From: an uncultured Oscillospiraceae bacterium
Lineage (GTDB): Bacteria > Bacillota > Clostridia > Oscillospirales > Oscillospiraceae
Direction of reading: 5' to 3'
NCBI GenBank assembly: GCA_944386985.1
Contig: CALXDD010000007.1
Span: 32,733-96,732 of the forward strand
DNA length: 64,000 bases
Both the position numbers and the translations under genes were made by a program. The notes beneath the pieces are model-generated. The model was not told where the DNA came from. It made no database searches and saw nothing but the letters and a program-made list of their open reading frames with translations. Positions 1 through 7,096 of the stretch are shown piece by piece. The stretch's first letter is position 1; each line of letters starts with the position of its first letter.

Positions 1-31
1 CCGCAACTACCGCGGCCGCAAGCGCAGATAA
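1..31 (+). CDS. 3' end of an unidentified gene
   Basis: A plus-strand frame enters the window and ends RNYRGRKRR-stop, with TAA at 29-31. Such short Arg/Lys-rich tails occur on RNA-binding proteins such as DEAD-box helicases, but ten codons cannot identify the family. It converges with fakA on the opposite strand, and the hairpin at 163-206 lies between them. That this is a real gene end is inferred from its basic composition and position only. Confidence 0.3.
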   Translation, partial: RNYRGRKRR

Positions 32-162
32 ATCAAAGCCGCAAAGCCTCTGCTCTATCACTTTGATCGGAACGCTGACACCAGGCAGCACACCACCATC
101 GGGCGGTGAAAGAAACCAAATCCTCCCTCATCAGAGGAAACCCCGCTTCCCCCGAACGACGT

Positions 163-206
163 TAAAAAATACGCCGCGAAACAGAGCGTTTCGCGGCGTA
201 TTCTTT
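163..206 (-). terminator. Rho-independent terminator after fakA
   Basis: A perfect 15-bp stem (168-182 with 188-202) has a 5-nt loop. On the minus strand it is followed by a run of six T (plus-strand A run 164-169). It lies 12 bp past the fakA stop. The plus-strand side is also T-rich, so it may act in both directions. Confidence 0.85.
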
Positions 207-217
207 TCTGCAAAGGT

Positions 218-1885
218 TTATTCAATACTGACAATATAATAGTAGACAGGCTGTCCGCCGGGCAGAATGGACAGCTCCACATTTGGGCAGATCTCCGTGA
301 AGATGCTCTCCGCAGCGGCGGCATCCTCCTCGGACACATCCTGGCCGTAGAACACGGTGACAAACTCCGCGTTCATGTTGGCGGCCTCCTGAGCCAGCTT
401 GCGCAGCAGCACACTGATGTCCTTATCCGTGCCGAAGAGTTTGCCCCCCAGCAGGGCCAGATAATCGCCCTCGCTGATGGCGAAGCCGTCAAAATCGCTG
501 TTCCGTGCAGCATAGGTGATCTGCGCGGTAGCCACATTCTTGCTGGCCTCCGTCATGGTGTTGAGGATCTCCTCCGGCTCCGCGTCCAGATCCGCGTTCA
601 TCATGGCGGTGATGCCCTGGGGAATGGTGGTGGTGGGTACCACGATCACCTGCTTTTCTGTCAAGCCCACGCACTGCTGGGCGGCCATGATGATGTTCTT
701 GTTGTTGGGCAGCACGAACACCACCTCAGCGGGGGTGCGGTTGATCTCGTTGAGAATGCTCTCGGTGGAGGGGTTCATGGTCTGGCCGCCGGAGATGATG
801 CCGTCCACCCCTAAATCCTTGAAGACGGCGGCAATCCCGTCGCCGGCGCAGACAGACAAAAATCCGTACCGCTTCTCAGGAGGCGCCACAGCGGGTTCCG
901 CCTCCATCTCCGCCTCCACAGCGTCCAGATCGTCCACACTCTGTGCCTTTCTGCCCGCCGCCAGGTCGTCCGCCTGAGTCCGCATGTTCTCGATCTTGGC
1001 CAGCTCTAAGGTACCGTATTTCTGCGCCTCGTTCAGCGCGTCCCCGGGGGTGTTGGTGTGGACATGGACCTTGAATGCCTCGTCGTCCTCGCCGATCACC
1101 AGACTGTCGCCAATGCTGTTGAGATACTGACGGAAAGGCTCCAGAGACTTCTCCACCGTCTTGCGGACGATGAATACGGTGTCGAAGGCGAAGGTGATCT
1201 CGTCGGCGGAAAGGACCTCAAAGTCCGCCTTCTCCTGGGCGGCGCGGCTCTCGTCCACCTCGGGCAGCTCCTCGCCCCGCATGGCGGCCAGCATGCCCTC
1301 CAAAATCACCAGATAGCCCTTGCCGCCTGCATCCACCACATTGGCTTTTTTCAGCACAGGGTTCATGTCGGTGGTCTGGGCCAGGACCTCATAGCCGGTC
1401 TTGATGGCCTCCGCCAGAACAAATTCTACATCGTTCTGCTCCCCCGCGGCGTCCACCGCCCGCTTGGAGGCCAGGCGGGAGACGGTGAGAACGGTGCCCT
1501 CGGCGGGCTTCATCACCGCGCTGTAAGCGGCGGCCACGCCCTCCTGCATGGCGGCGGCGAACTGCCGTCCGTCAGCCTCCTCCACATTCTTCAGCCCCTT
1601 GGAGATCCCCCGGAAGAGGAGGGAGAGGATCACGCCGGAATTGCCCCGGGCGCCCCGCAAAAGGGCGCTGGCGCAGACCTTGCTGGCCTGCCCCACGGAG
1701 TCGGGCGTGATCTTCCGCAGCTCCTCGGCGGCTGTGTTGATGGTCATGCTCATGTTGGTGCCGGTATCCCCATCAGGAACCGGGAACACGTTGAGATCGT
1801 TGATGGCCTGCTTCTGCAGGGCGATGGCCGCTGCGCCGTGGAGGACCATCTGCTTAAAGAGAATACCGTCAATGGTATGCTTCAT
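218..1885 (-). CDS. fakA: FakA/YloV-family fatty acid kinase (DAK2 domain)
   Basis: The 555-aa product matches the FakA/YloV family, the ATP-binding subunit that works with a FakB (DegV) protein to phosphorylate exogenous fatty acids for phospholipid synthesis. The N-terminal DhaL-like DAK2 domain (about residues 8-200) carries the ADP/Mg-binding motif NVFPVPDGDTGTN at 32-44 and RGARGNSGV near 77. The C-terminal half is the DegV-like Dak1_2 region. The start is the ATG at 1885, preceded by AAGGAGG. It follows the Asp23 gene by about 20 bp, the usual Firmicutes pairing. No FakB gene is in the window. The length is normal for the family. Confidence 0.93.
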   Translation of the reverse strand: MKHTIDGILFKQMVLHGAAAIALQKQAINDLNVFPVPDGDTGTNMSMTINTAAEELRKITPDSVGQASKVCASALLRGARGNSGVILSLLFRGISKGLKNVEEADGRQFAAAMQEGVAAAYSAVMKPAEGTVLTVSRLASKRAVDAAGEQNDVEFVLAEAIKTGYEVLAQTTDMNPVLKKANVVDAGGKGYLVILEGMLAAMRGEELPEVDESRAAQEKADFEVLSADEITFAFDTVFIVRKTVEKSLEPFRQYLNSIGDSLVIGEDDEAFKVHVHTNTPGDALNEAQKYGTLELAKIENMRTQADDLAAGRKAQSVDDLDAVEAEMEAEPAVAPPEKRYGFLSVCAGDGIAAVFKDLGVDGIISGGQTMNPSTESILNEINRTPAEVVFVLPNNKNIIMAAQQCVGLTEKQVIVVPTTTIPQGITAMMNADLDAEPEEILNTMTEASKNVATAQITYAARNSDFDGFAISEGDYLALLGGKLFGTDKDISVLLRKLAQEAANMNAEFVTVFYGQDVSEEDAAAAESIFTEICPNVELSILPGGQPVYYYIVSIE

Positions 1886-1906
1886 GATGCTTCAATCCTC
1901 CTTGGC

Positions 1907-2257
1907 TTACAGAACAATGGAGTCCACGCAGACATCCACGTTCTTGACTTCCACTCCTGTGTATTGATTTACTTTATAACGGACCTCGCTCATAATGGAA
2001 CGGCAGGCGGCGGTAATGTTCACCCCGTGCTCCACAATGATGTGCAGACGGATGGACACGGTTCCGTCCTCATTGTAAGTGACCTGAACGCCCTTGCTCA
2101 TGGCCTCCTTGCGCAGGAGGTGGACAAGGCCGTCGGTCATGGAACGGTAAGCCATTCCCTTGACGCCAAAACAGTTGGTGGCGGCGTTGCCGGTGATGTT
2201 GGCCACAACGCTGCTGCTGATGCTGATCGTGCCCTTTTCATTATTCAGCTTGATCAT
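1907..2257 (-). CDS. Asp23/Gls24 family envelope stress protein
   Basis: This 116-aa protein has the Asp23/Gls24 fold (formerly DUF322), with the typical VANITGNAA and GVKGM segments and a C-terminal VDSIVL. Asp23-like proteins are membrane-associated and affect cell-envelope homeostasis in Gram-positives. The ATG at 2257 (MIKLNNEKG) is chosen over an in-frame start six codons upstream because AAAGGATG lies about 8 nt before it. It is the first gene of a two-gene unit with fakA, under the promoter at 2321-2349. Confidence 0.9.
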   Translation of the reverse strand: MIKLNNEKGTISISSSVVANITGNAATNCFGVKGMAYRSMTDGLVHLLRKEAMSKGVQVTYNEDGTVSIRLHIIVEHGVNITAACRSIMSEVRYKVNQYTGVEVKNVDVCVDSIVL

Positions 2258-2320
2258 ATTACAACATCCTTTCATCGGGATTGTTCAATCAGATTCTTCT
2301 GGTGTGGTCACTGATACATC

Positions 2321-2349
2321 ATTATACATGAAAACACAGTGGATAACAA
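2321..2349 (-). promoter_or_regulatory. SigA-type promoter of asp23-fakA
   Basis: On the minus strand TTGTTA (2349-2344) and TATAAT (2326-2321) are separated by 17 nt, about 65 nt upstream of the Asp23 start. The -10 is perfect; the -35 matches four of six. Confidence 0.7.
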
Positions 2350-2388
2350 GTGGAAAAAGAAAAAGTCGCCGGCTACGCGGAAAAACTA

Positions 2389-2417
2389 TTGAAAAAAAGG
2401 GACGTTTGCCATAGAAT
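2389..2417 (+). promoter_or_regulatory. Promoter of rsmD-coaD operon
   Basis: TTGAAA (2389-2394) and TAGAAT (2412-2417) are spaced by 17 nt, about 55 nt before rsmD. It is divergent from the asp23 promoter, so the 214-bp gap 2258-2471 is fully explained as a divergent promoter region. Confidence 0.6.
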
Positions 2418-2471
2418 AAAGGGCAGAATAGGCTGGAGAGTTTTACTCTCCCACAGCGGAAGGAGATCCCC

Positions 2472-3029
2472 ATGCGCGTCATCACAGGAACGGCCCGGGG
2501 CCGGCGGCTGAAGGAGCTGAGCGGGCTGGAGACCCGCCCCACCACCGACCGGGTAAAAGAGGGCCTTTTTAATATTATACAGTTTGATATCGAGGGCCGG
2601 CAGGTGCTGGACCTCTTCGCCGGAACAGGCCAGCTGGGCATTGAGGCCCTGAGCCGCGGAGCGGCCTCGGCGGTGTTTGTAGACCAGCGGCGGGACGCCG
2701 CCCAGCTGGTGTGGGAAAACCTCCGCCTCACCGGGCTTGAAGGCAGCGCTCAGGTGGTAAACGGGGAGTCCCTGGGCTACCTGGAGCGGTGCGGTAAGCG
2801 CTTTGATCTCATTTTCCTGGACCCGCCCTATGGGGTTGGCCTTCTGGAAAAGGCGGTGGAAGCCGTTACAAGGTTTGACATTCTTCGTCCCCATGGTATA
2901 ATGGTATGCGAGAGTTATGTCGACACGGTACTGCCCGAAACAGCGCCGCCTTACCGGCTCCACCGGACCTATCGGTACGGCCGGATCAAGCTGACGGTGT
3001 ACCGCCGGGAGGGGGAGGAGCAGGCGTGA
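2472..3029 (+). CDS. rsmD: 16S rRNA (guanine(966)-N(2))-methyltransferase RsmD
   Basis: The 185-aa product begins MRVITGTARGRRLKE, typical of RsmD. It has the SAM-binding motif DLFAGTGQLGIEALSRGA at about residues 45-62 and the catalytic amino-methyltransferase motif FLDPPYG near residue 116. RsmD methylates G966 of 16S rRNA during 30S assembly. Its GTGA junction with the next gene indicates translational coupling with coaD, a very common pairing in bacteria. Start ATG at 2472, with an AAGGAG site just upstream. Confidence 0.95.
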   Translation: MRVITGTARGRRLKELSGLETRPTTDRVKEGLFNIIQFDIEGRQVLDLFAGTGQLGIEALSRGAASAVFVDQRRDAAQLVWENLRLTGLEGSAQVVNGESLGYLERCGKRFDLIFLDPPYGVGLLEKAVEAVTRFDILRPHGIMVCESYVDTVLPETAPPYRLHRTYRYGRIKLTVYRREGEEQA

Positions 3030-3520
3030 GAACAGCAATCTGCCCGGGGAGCTTTGACCCCATCACTCTGGGACATTTGGATCTGATCCGCCGGGCGGCA
3101 GAACTGTTTGACCGGGTGATCGTCTGCGTCATGTCAAACGGCTCCAAGGATCGCGGGATGTTCCCGCCGGAGCGAAGACTGGAGTTGGTGCGCCTGGCGG
3201 TAGAGGACATGCCCCATGTGGAGGCGGAGCTATGGACGGGCCTTTTGGCGGAGTTCTGCCGCCAGCGGAAAGCCCAGGTGATCGTCAAGGGCGTGCGCAA
3301 CGCCACGGACTTTGACTGGGAGTACCAGATGACCTGGATCAACCGTGGACTTGGGAACGCGCCGGAAACGGTGTTGCTGCCGGCGGCGCCGGAGTACGCC
3401 TGGTTCAGCTCCACCATGGCCCGGGAGATGATCCGCTACAGACAGGATCTGAAGAAGTATTTGCCCTCTGCGGTGGCGGAGGAGATCATAAAGGGGATAG
3501 AGGACTATGGCGAGCAATAA
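3026..3520 (+). CDS. coaD: Phosphopantetheine adenylyltransferase CoaD
   Basis: CoaD transfers AMP from ATP to 4'-phosphopantetheine, the penultimate step of coenzyme A synthesis. The open frame reaches back to 2906, but the protein clearly begins at the GTG at 3026: that start gives VRTAICPGSFDPITLGH, where TLGH is the nucleotidyltransferase HxGH-type motif, and a normal length of 164 aa. The C-terminal SSTMAR motif is present. The start overlaps the rsmD stop. The panT and coaX genes at 30.7-32.3 kb belong to the same CoA pathway. Confidence 0.95.
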   Translation: MRTAICPGSFDPITLGHLDLIRRAAELFDRVIVCVMSNGSKDRGMFPPERRLELVRLAVEDMPHVEAELWTGLLAEFCRQRKAQVIVKGVRNATDFDWEYQMTWINRGLGNAPETVLLPAAPEYAWFSSTMAREMIRYRQDLKKYLPSAVAEEIIKGIEDYGEQ

Positions 3521-4052
3521 CAGTCACAATGATGTACTGCATTTGATCGATATGTTATATGAGACGGTGGACGAGGCCAAGAGCGCTGCCTTCAGCAGCG
3601 ACAAGTGTATTGTCTCCCGCAATGAGGTGCTGGACATGCTGGGAGAGCTGCGTGCTCAGCTGCCCGGTGAGCTGAAGAAGGCCCAGGAGCTGATCCGGGC
3701 CCGTGACGAATATGTGGAGGCCGCCAAGCGGGAGGCAGACAACGTACGGCGGAAGGCGGATTTGGACGCCAAAACCATTGTCAGCGAGAGCCGCATCACC
3801 CAGTCGGCCCGGGAGAAGGGGCATGAGATCGTCCGGCGGGCGGAGGAGCGTGCCCGGAACATGCTTCAGGTGACCAACGAGTACACCGAGGACGCCCTGC
3901 GCCGGACGGAGGAGGCTATCCAGATGGCGCTGCAGGAGATGCAGGAGGCCCGCAGCCGTTATCGTGCTGCCTCCAACGAGCGGATGCAGGAGGTACGGCG
4001 CCGCATGGAGGAGGACTCCGCTGCAGAGGATGACCACCACCGCCATGAGTGA
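3507..4052 (+). CDS. Coiled-coil protein, DivIVA/ATP synthase b-like
   Basis: This 181-aa protein has no recognised catalytic motif. From about residue 45 to 165 it is almost continuously charged and helical, with heptad-like E/R/A-rich segments (AKREADNVRRKAD, RRAEERARNML, RRTEEAIQMALQEMQEA), predicting a long coiled coil. There is no membrane segment or signal peptide, and the tail is acidic and His-rich (EDDHHRHE). It overlaps coaD by 14 bp and ends the operon. Similar proteins follow coaD in many Clostridia and are usually labelled hypothetical; a structural or divisome role is only a guess. Confidence 0.75.
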   Translation: MASNNSHNDVLHLIDMLYETVDEAKSAAFSSDKCIVSRNEVLDMLGELRAQLPGELKKAQELIRARDEYVEAAKREADNVRRKADLDAKTIVSESRITQSAREKGHEIVRRAEERARNMLQVTNEYTEDALRRTEEAIQMALQEMQEARSRYRAASNERMQEVRRRMEEDSAAEDDHHRHE

Positions 4053-4070
4053 TCAAGACACAGCAATAAA

Positions 4071-4113
4071 ACGACCGCTGGGGAATGGCTGTTCCGCAGC
4101 GGTCGTTCTTTTT
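4071..4113 (+). terminator. Terminator of rsmD-coaD operon
   Basis: The 10-bp stem ACGACCGCTG/CAGCGGTCGT (4071-4080 with 4097-4106) is followed by TCTTTTT, 19 bp after the last gene of the operon. Confidence 0.85.
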
Positions 4114-4237
4114 GTCCGCTCAACTGCCGGAGCGTGCTTTCTGGTCCTTTCGCTGATGGGGGACGGGGTTATCTTCTCGGCGTCCGGCGGTGTACTGTCA
4201 GGCGGAAAACGGAACCGAACTGCCGTAATTCCCGCCG

Positions 4238-4873
4238 TTACAGCCGGGAAATGCCGTAGCTGTTGGCGAGGGCGTCGATGCGCTTGCCGGCACGGCACAT
4301 GGAGCAGTCCTCCGGACGCTGGGTGGTGTAGCCGGGAATGTCCTCGGGCGTGAAGAGACTGTAGATGGGCACCTCGTCCACCTTCTCCAGCACACTGAAC
4401 ACCGTGGCCACGCCCTGAACCCTGCCGCCGTAGTAGGTCACACACTCCAGTACCCGGCGCACGCTGACGCCGGAGTTCACTGTGGAGATCAGGATCAGCA
4501 CGTCCCTCCCCTGGACCATGGGCACCAGGTTGTCACGGAAAATCAGCTGGCCGTTGGAATCGTACTCCGGGGTGATGACGAAGATTCGCTTGGCGCTGTT
4601 GACCGCGAAGCGGTCGTCCTTACTGAGCTCCCGGGCTAAAAAGGCGCCGATGACCTCGCTGCCGTCCAGACAGAGGATGGTATCCACGCCCTTGTCGTAG
4701 GCATACCGGCGGGAGAGCGTCAACGCCGCCTCTGCCGCCATGGTGTGCTCATGCTTCATGCGGGTGATATCGATATAGTGACTGTTGTGGGAGTGCCGCG
4801 TGGCGAAATGGCCGGAAATGACAGATACCTCCAGTCGGGAGTTGAGCCTGGATCGGATGGTGATGGTGTTCAT
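4238..4873 (-). CDS. Phosphoribosyltransferase family protein
   Basis: The 211-aa product has a type I PRTase fold. It shows a hydrophobic strand and loop DTILCLDGSEVIGAFLARE (about 61-79) and a PRPP-loop-like segment ILISTVNSGVSVRRVLE (about 130-146). The usual acidic pair before the loop is replaced (LISTVNSG), so substrate and activity are uncertain. The closest general resemblance is to orotate phosphoribosyltransferase-like proteins. The C-terminus carries a CSMC motif. ATG at 4873 is preceded by GGAGG at 9 nt. It is monocistronic and convergent with the rsmD operon. Confidence 0.75.
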   Translation of the reverse strand: MNTITIRSRLNSRLEVSVISGHFATRHSHNSHYIDITRMKHEHTMAAEAALTLSRRYAYDKGVDTILCLDGSEVIGAFLARELSKDDRFAVNSAKRIFVITPEYDSNGQLIFRDNLVPMVQGRDVLILISTVNSGVSVRRVLECVTYYGGRVQGVATVFSVLEKVDEVPIYSLFTPEDIPGYTTQRPEDCSMCRAGKRIDALANSYGISRL

Positions 4874-4984
4874 AATCGCGCCTCCATTCTTATCGTAATC
4901 ACCAAGAGTTATATGGACAGTATACTATTCTTTGTGCAAAAAAGCAATACACATCCCCCGCCGGCAGAGAATTTCTTCAAAATG

Positions 4985-5020
4985 TAAAAAAGCGGCCGTC
5001 TCTCCGAAGGAGACGGCCGC
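4985..5020 (-). terminator. Terminator after ribU
   Basis: A GC-rich 11-bp stem (GCGGCCGTCTC with GGAGACGGCCGC) at 4992-5020 precedes a minus-strand T run (A run 4986-4991), 20 bp past the ribU stop. Confidence 0.9.
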
Positions 5021-5040
5021 ACACAAGCTGAACGATTTTC

Positions 5041-5727
5041 TCAGATGGTACCGGTGAGCACCAGGGCCACCAGCACGCCGGTGACGAGGAGGAACAGACC
5101 CAGGATCAGCGCGCCCATGTTGTAGCTGCGGCGGACACTGCCGTCAGGCAGAGCAGGCAGCAGATGGGACCGGCGCAGGGCATTGGTCACCGGCTGGTAG
5201 AGCACCAGGGTCAAAGCGGCGTTCAAAACGCCCTTGATGACGTTGAAGGGCAGGAACACCGTGGCCAGCATCCCGGCCACCTGATCCCGGGGCCAACCCT
5301 GGTAGATGGGGGTGATGATGTAGTTCCACAGCACCATGGTGGCGGCCATGGCAGCCACGCCAAGGGCCAGGCCCCAAATGGCGCCGCTCATGGTCCGGCG
5401 GCGGCGGTAGACGAAGGCGGCGGGGCAGACAAAGGCGGCACTGGCCACCAGATTCATAATAAAGCCGTAAAACCCGGCTTCGCTGACGGTGATCATCTCA
5501 ATGAAGCAGGTCACCGCGCTCATGGCCAGACCAGCCAGAGGGCCGAAAAGGTATGCGCCGATGAGGATCACCACATCCTTGGGGTCATACTTGAGGAAGG
5601 GGGCGGCGGACATCAGGGGGAAGCGGGTCAGCACCGTGACCACATAGGCCAGCGCCACCATCATGCCCATGGTGGCCAGCTGCCGGGTCTCCACCCGGCT
5701 CTTATGAAGTACCTGCGTTTTTTCCAT
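5041..5727 (-). CDS. ribU: Riboflavin ECF transporter S component RibU
   Basis: RibU is the substrate-binding S component that, with the shared EcfAA'T module, imports riboflavin. The 228-aa product has about six hydrophobic helices and the family hallmark near residues 39-54 (LMSAAPFLKYDPKDVV). The open frame starts at 5805, but ATG 5727 (MEKTQVLHK) is chosen because AAAGGAG lies 8 nt upstream and the extra codons would run into the riboswitch. Its leader holds an FMN riboswitch, which supports flavin specificity independently. The EcfA/EcfT genes are not in the window. Confidence 0.92.
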   Translation of the reverse strand: MEKTQVLHKSRVETRQLATMGMMVALAYVVTVLTRFPLMSAAPFLKYDPKDVVILIGAYLFGPLAGLAMSAVTCFIEMITVSEAGFYGFIMNLVASAAFVCPAAFVYRRRRTMSGAIWGLALGVAAMAATMVLWNYIITPIYQGWPRDQVAGMLATVFLPFNVIKGVLNAALTLVLYQPVTNALRRSHLLPALPDGSVRRSYNMGALILGLFLLVTGVLVALVLTGTI

Positions 5728-5793
5728 AAAAAATACTCCTTTCCAACACCGCATATCGCCTTGCCATGGTGTCGTAAAGGAGCTGCCCTTCAC

Positions 5794-5906
5794 GTCTTCT
5801 TCCATCCAGACTATACTGTCGGTACCGGAATCACACCGGTTCCTGCGGCCTTGGGCCGCTCGAGGACTATAACCTCCGGTGGGGACTTACACCCCGCCCT
5901 GAAGAC
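5794..5906 (-). promoter_or_regulatory. FMN riboswitch (RFN element)
   Basis: Read on the minus strand, the segment has the conserved RFN blocks in order: AGGGCGGGGTGTAAGTCCCC, ACCGGAGGTTATAGTCCTCG, a variable GC stem, ACCGGTGTGATTCCGGTACC and GACAGTATAGTCTGGATG. It lies between the promoter at 5929-5956 and ribU. FMN binding is expected to lower riboflavin uptake. The expression platform probably occupies 5730-5793. Confidence 0.95.
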
Positions 5907-5928
5907 GACTATTCGGTTTTCTGTTCTT

Positions 5929-5956
5929 AGTATACACACTCTATCAGAAAATGCAA
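5929..5956 (-). promoter_or_regulatory. Promoter of ribU
   Basis: On the minus strand TTGCAT (5956-5951) and TATACT (5934-5929) are 16 nt apart, with transcription expected to start just before the FMN aptamer. Confidence 0.65.
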
Positions 5957-6015
5957 GCTTTTTTTCTCTCTCCTTTAAAAAGAATACGTTTTGTATTTTT
6001 TAAAGGCTTTTATAC

Positions 6016-6050
6016 AAAAAGGCGTCCGCCTCACAAGGGGACGGACGCCT
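6016..6050 (-). terminator. Terminator of zinc-ribbon gene
   Basis: A 9-bp stem AGGCGTCCG/CGGACGCCT (6020-6028 with 6042-6050) is followed on the minus strand by a T run (A 6016-6020), about 25 bp past the stop. Confidence 0.85.
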
Positions 6051-6075
6051 TTCTTTTTTCTGTCGAAGCAGAAAC

Positions 6076-6354
6076 TCAGCCCTCTTCGCGCATCTTGGCG
6101 AAGCACTCGCTGCAGTACACGGGACGGTCGCTCTTGGGCTCGAAGGGAACCTTGGCCTCGCCGCCGCAGGCAGCGCAAACAGCGGTAAAGTACTCGCGGG
6201 GACCGCGGGCAGCGTTCTTGCGGGCGTCACGGCAGGCCTTGCAGCGCTGGGGCTCGTTCTGGAAGCCGCGCTCAGCATAGAACTCCTGCTCACCGGCGGT
6301 GAACACGAACTCCTTACCACACTCTTTGCACACTAAAGTCTTGTCTTCGTACAT
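6076..6354 (-). CDS. Zinc-ribbon protein with CxxC pairs
   Basis: This 92-aa cytosolic protein contains four Cys pairs: CKEC (9-12), CKAC, CAAC and CSEC. The first two are separated by about 17-25 residues, as in the small Clostridia proteins described as CxxC-x17-CxxC zinc-binding. Two zinc ribbons are therefore likely. ATG 6354 (MYEDKTLVCKECG) is chosen over a start 25 codons upstream because GAGAGGG precedes it and the upstream codons overlap sigH. The function is unknown; nucleic-acid or protein binding would fit the fold. Confidence 0.85.
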   Translation of the reverse strand: MYEDKTLVCKECGKEFVFTAGEQEFYAERGFQNEPQRCKACRDARKNAARGPREYFTAVCAACGGEAKVPFEPKSDRPVYCSECFAKMREEG

Positions 6355-6425
6355 GTTTCTTACCCTCTCTTGCTTGAATAAAGAATATATTGCGGTCAGC
6401 TCTGTTGCTGATTGCGCCATTGGGA

Positions 6426-7037
6426 TCACCGCGCGGCCTTTCTCCGGATGCGCTGCACGGCGTTCTCCACAGATTTGGGGGACTTTTTCAGGACCTTGGC
6501 GATCTCACCGTAGGTCAGCCCATCCAAATACAGGGACAGCACACTCCTCTCCATTGAGGATAGCTGCTGGTTGATTCTGACGAAGTCATGCTCCGCTTTC
6601 TCCCTGAGGAGCAAAAGCTCTTCCGGATCACAGCTGGAGACATGTCCCGATACCGTTGCATAGGAGTTGCTGTCAAAGAAAGGGGCCTCAATGGAAATGG
6701 ACTGGTTCAGGGGACTGTGCTTCTCCCTGGACGCGGCCCTGAGGGCGGAGAACATGCGATTTCTGATGCATACCTCGGCAAAGGTGCGGAAACTGGCCTC
6801 CTTGGAGCTATCAAACTCCCGGACTGCCTTCATGAGTCCCATCATCCCCTCCTGAATGAGGTCGTCGCTGTCGCCGCCGGCAAGAAAGTAAGGCCGGGTG
6901 ATGGCACGGACCAAGCGGTTGTACCGCTTCACCAGAGCCTCCTCCGCCATCCGGTCGCCCTGAGACACGCGCCTGCACAGCGCCTCGTCCGTCAGCTCCT
7001 CCAAGGGGGTATGAGAATCAGTGTCATAAAAAACCAT
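6426..7037 (-). CDS. sigH: RNA polymerase sigma factor SigH
   Basis: The 203-aa sigma-70 family protein has region 2 (LVKRYNRLVRAITRPYF ... DDLIQEGMMGLMKAVREFD, about 37-75) and a C-terminal region 4 helix-turn-helix (LDGLTYGEIAKVLKKSPKSVENAVQRIRRK, about 170-199). Length and sequence match SigH/Spo0H, the early stationary-phase sigma factor that starts sporulation in Bacilli and Clostridia. It has its own strong promoter. The annotated ATG lies only 4 nt after the -10 box, so the mRNA may be leaderless or the true start may differ. Confidence 0.9.
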   Translation of the reverse strand: MVFYDTDSHTPLEELTDEALCRRVSQGDRMAEEALVKRYNRLVRAITRPYFLAGGDSDDLIQEGMMGLMKAVREFDSSKEASFRTFAEVCIRNRMFSALRAASREKHSPLNQSISIEAPFFDSNSYATVSGHVSSCDPEELLLLREKAEHDFVRINQQLSSMERSVLSLYLDGLTYGEIAKVLKKSPKSVENAVQRIRRKAAR

Positions 7038-7041
7038 ACAT

Positions 7042-7071
7042 ATTATACCTAATGTGAATTTGATTTGTCAA
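7042..7071 (-). promoter_or_regulatory. Consensus promoter of sigH
   Basis: On the minus strand a perfect TTGACA (7071-7066) and a perfect TATAAT (7047-7042) are 18 nt apart. A second TTGACA lies 11 nt further upstream. The predicted transcription start falls at or inside the first codon of sigH. Confidence 0.8.
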
Positions 7072-7096
7072 GAAAAATGTCAAAATGTTTTTATAA

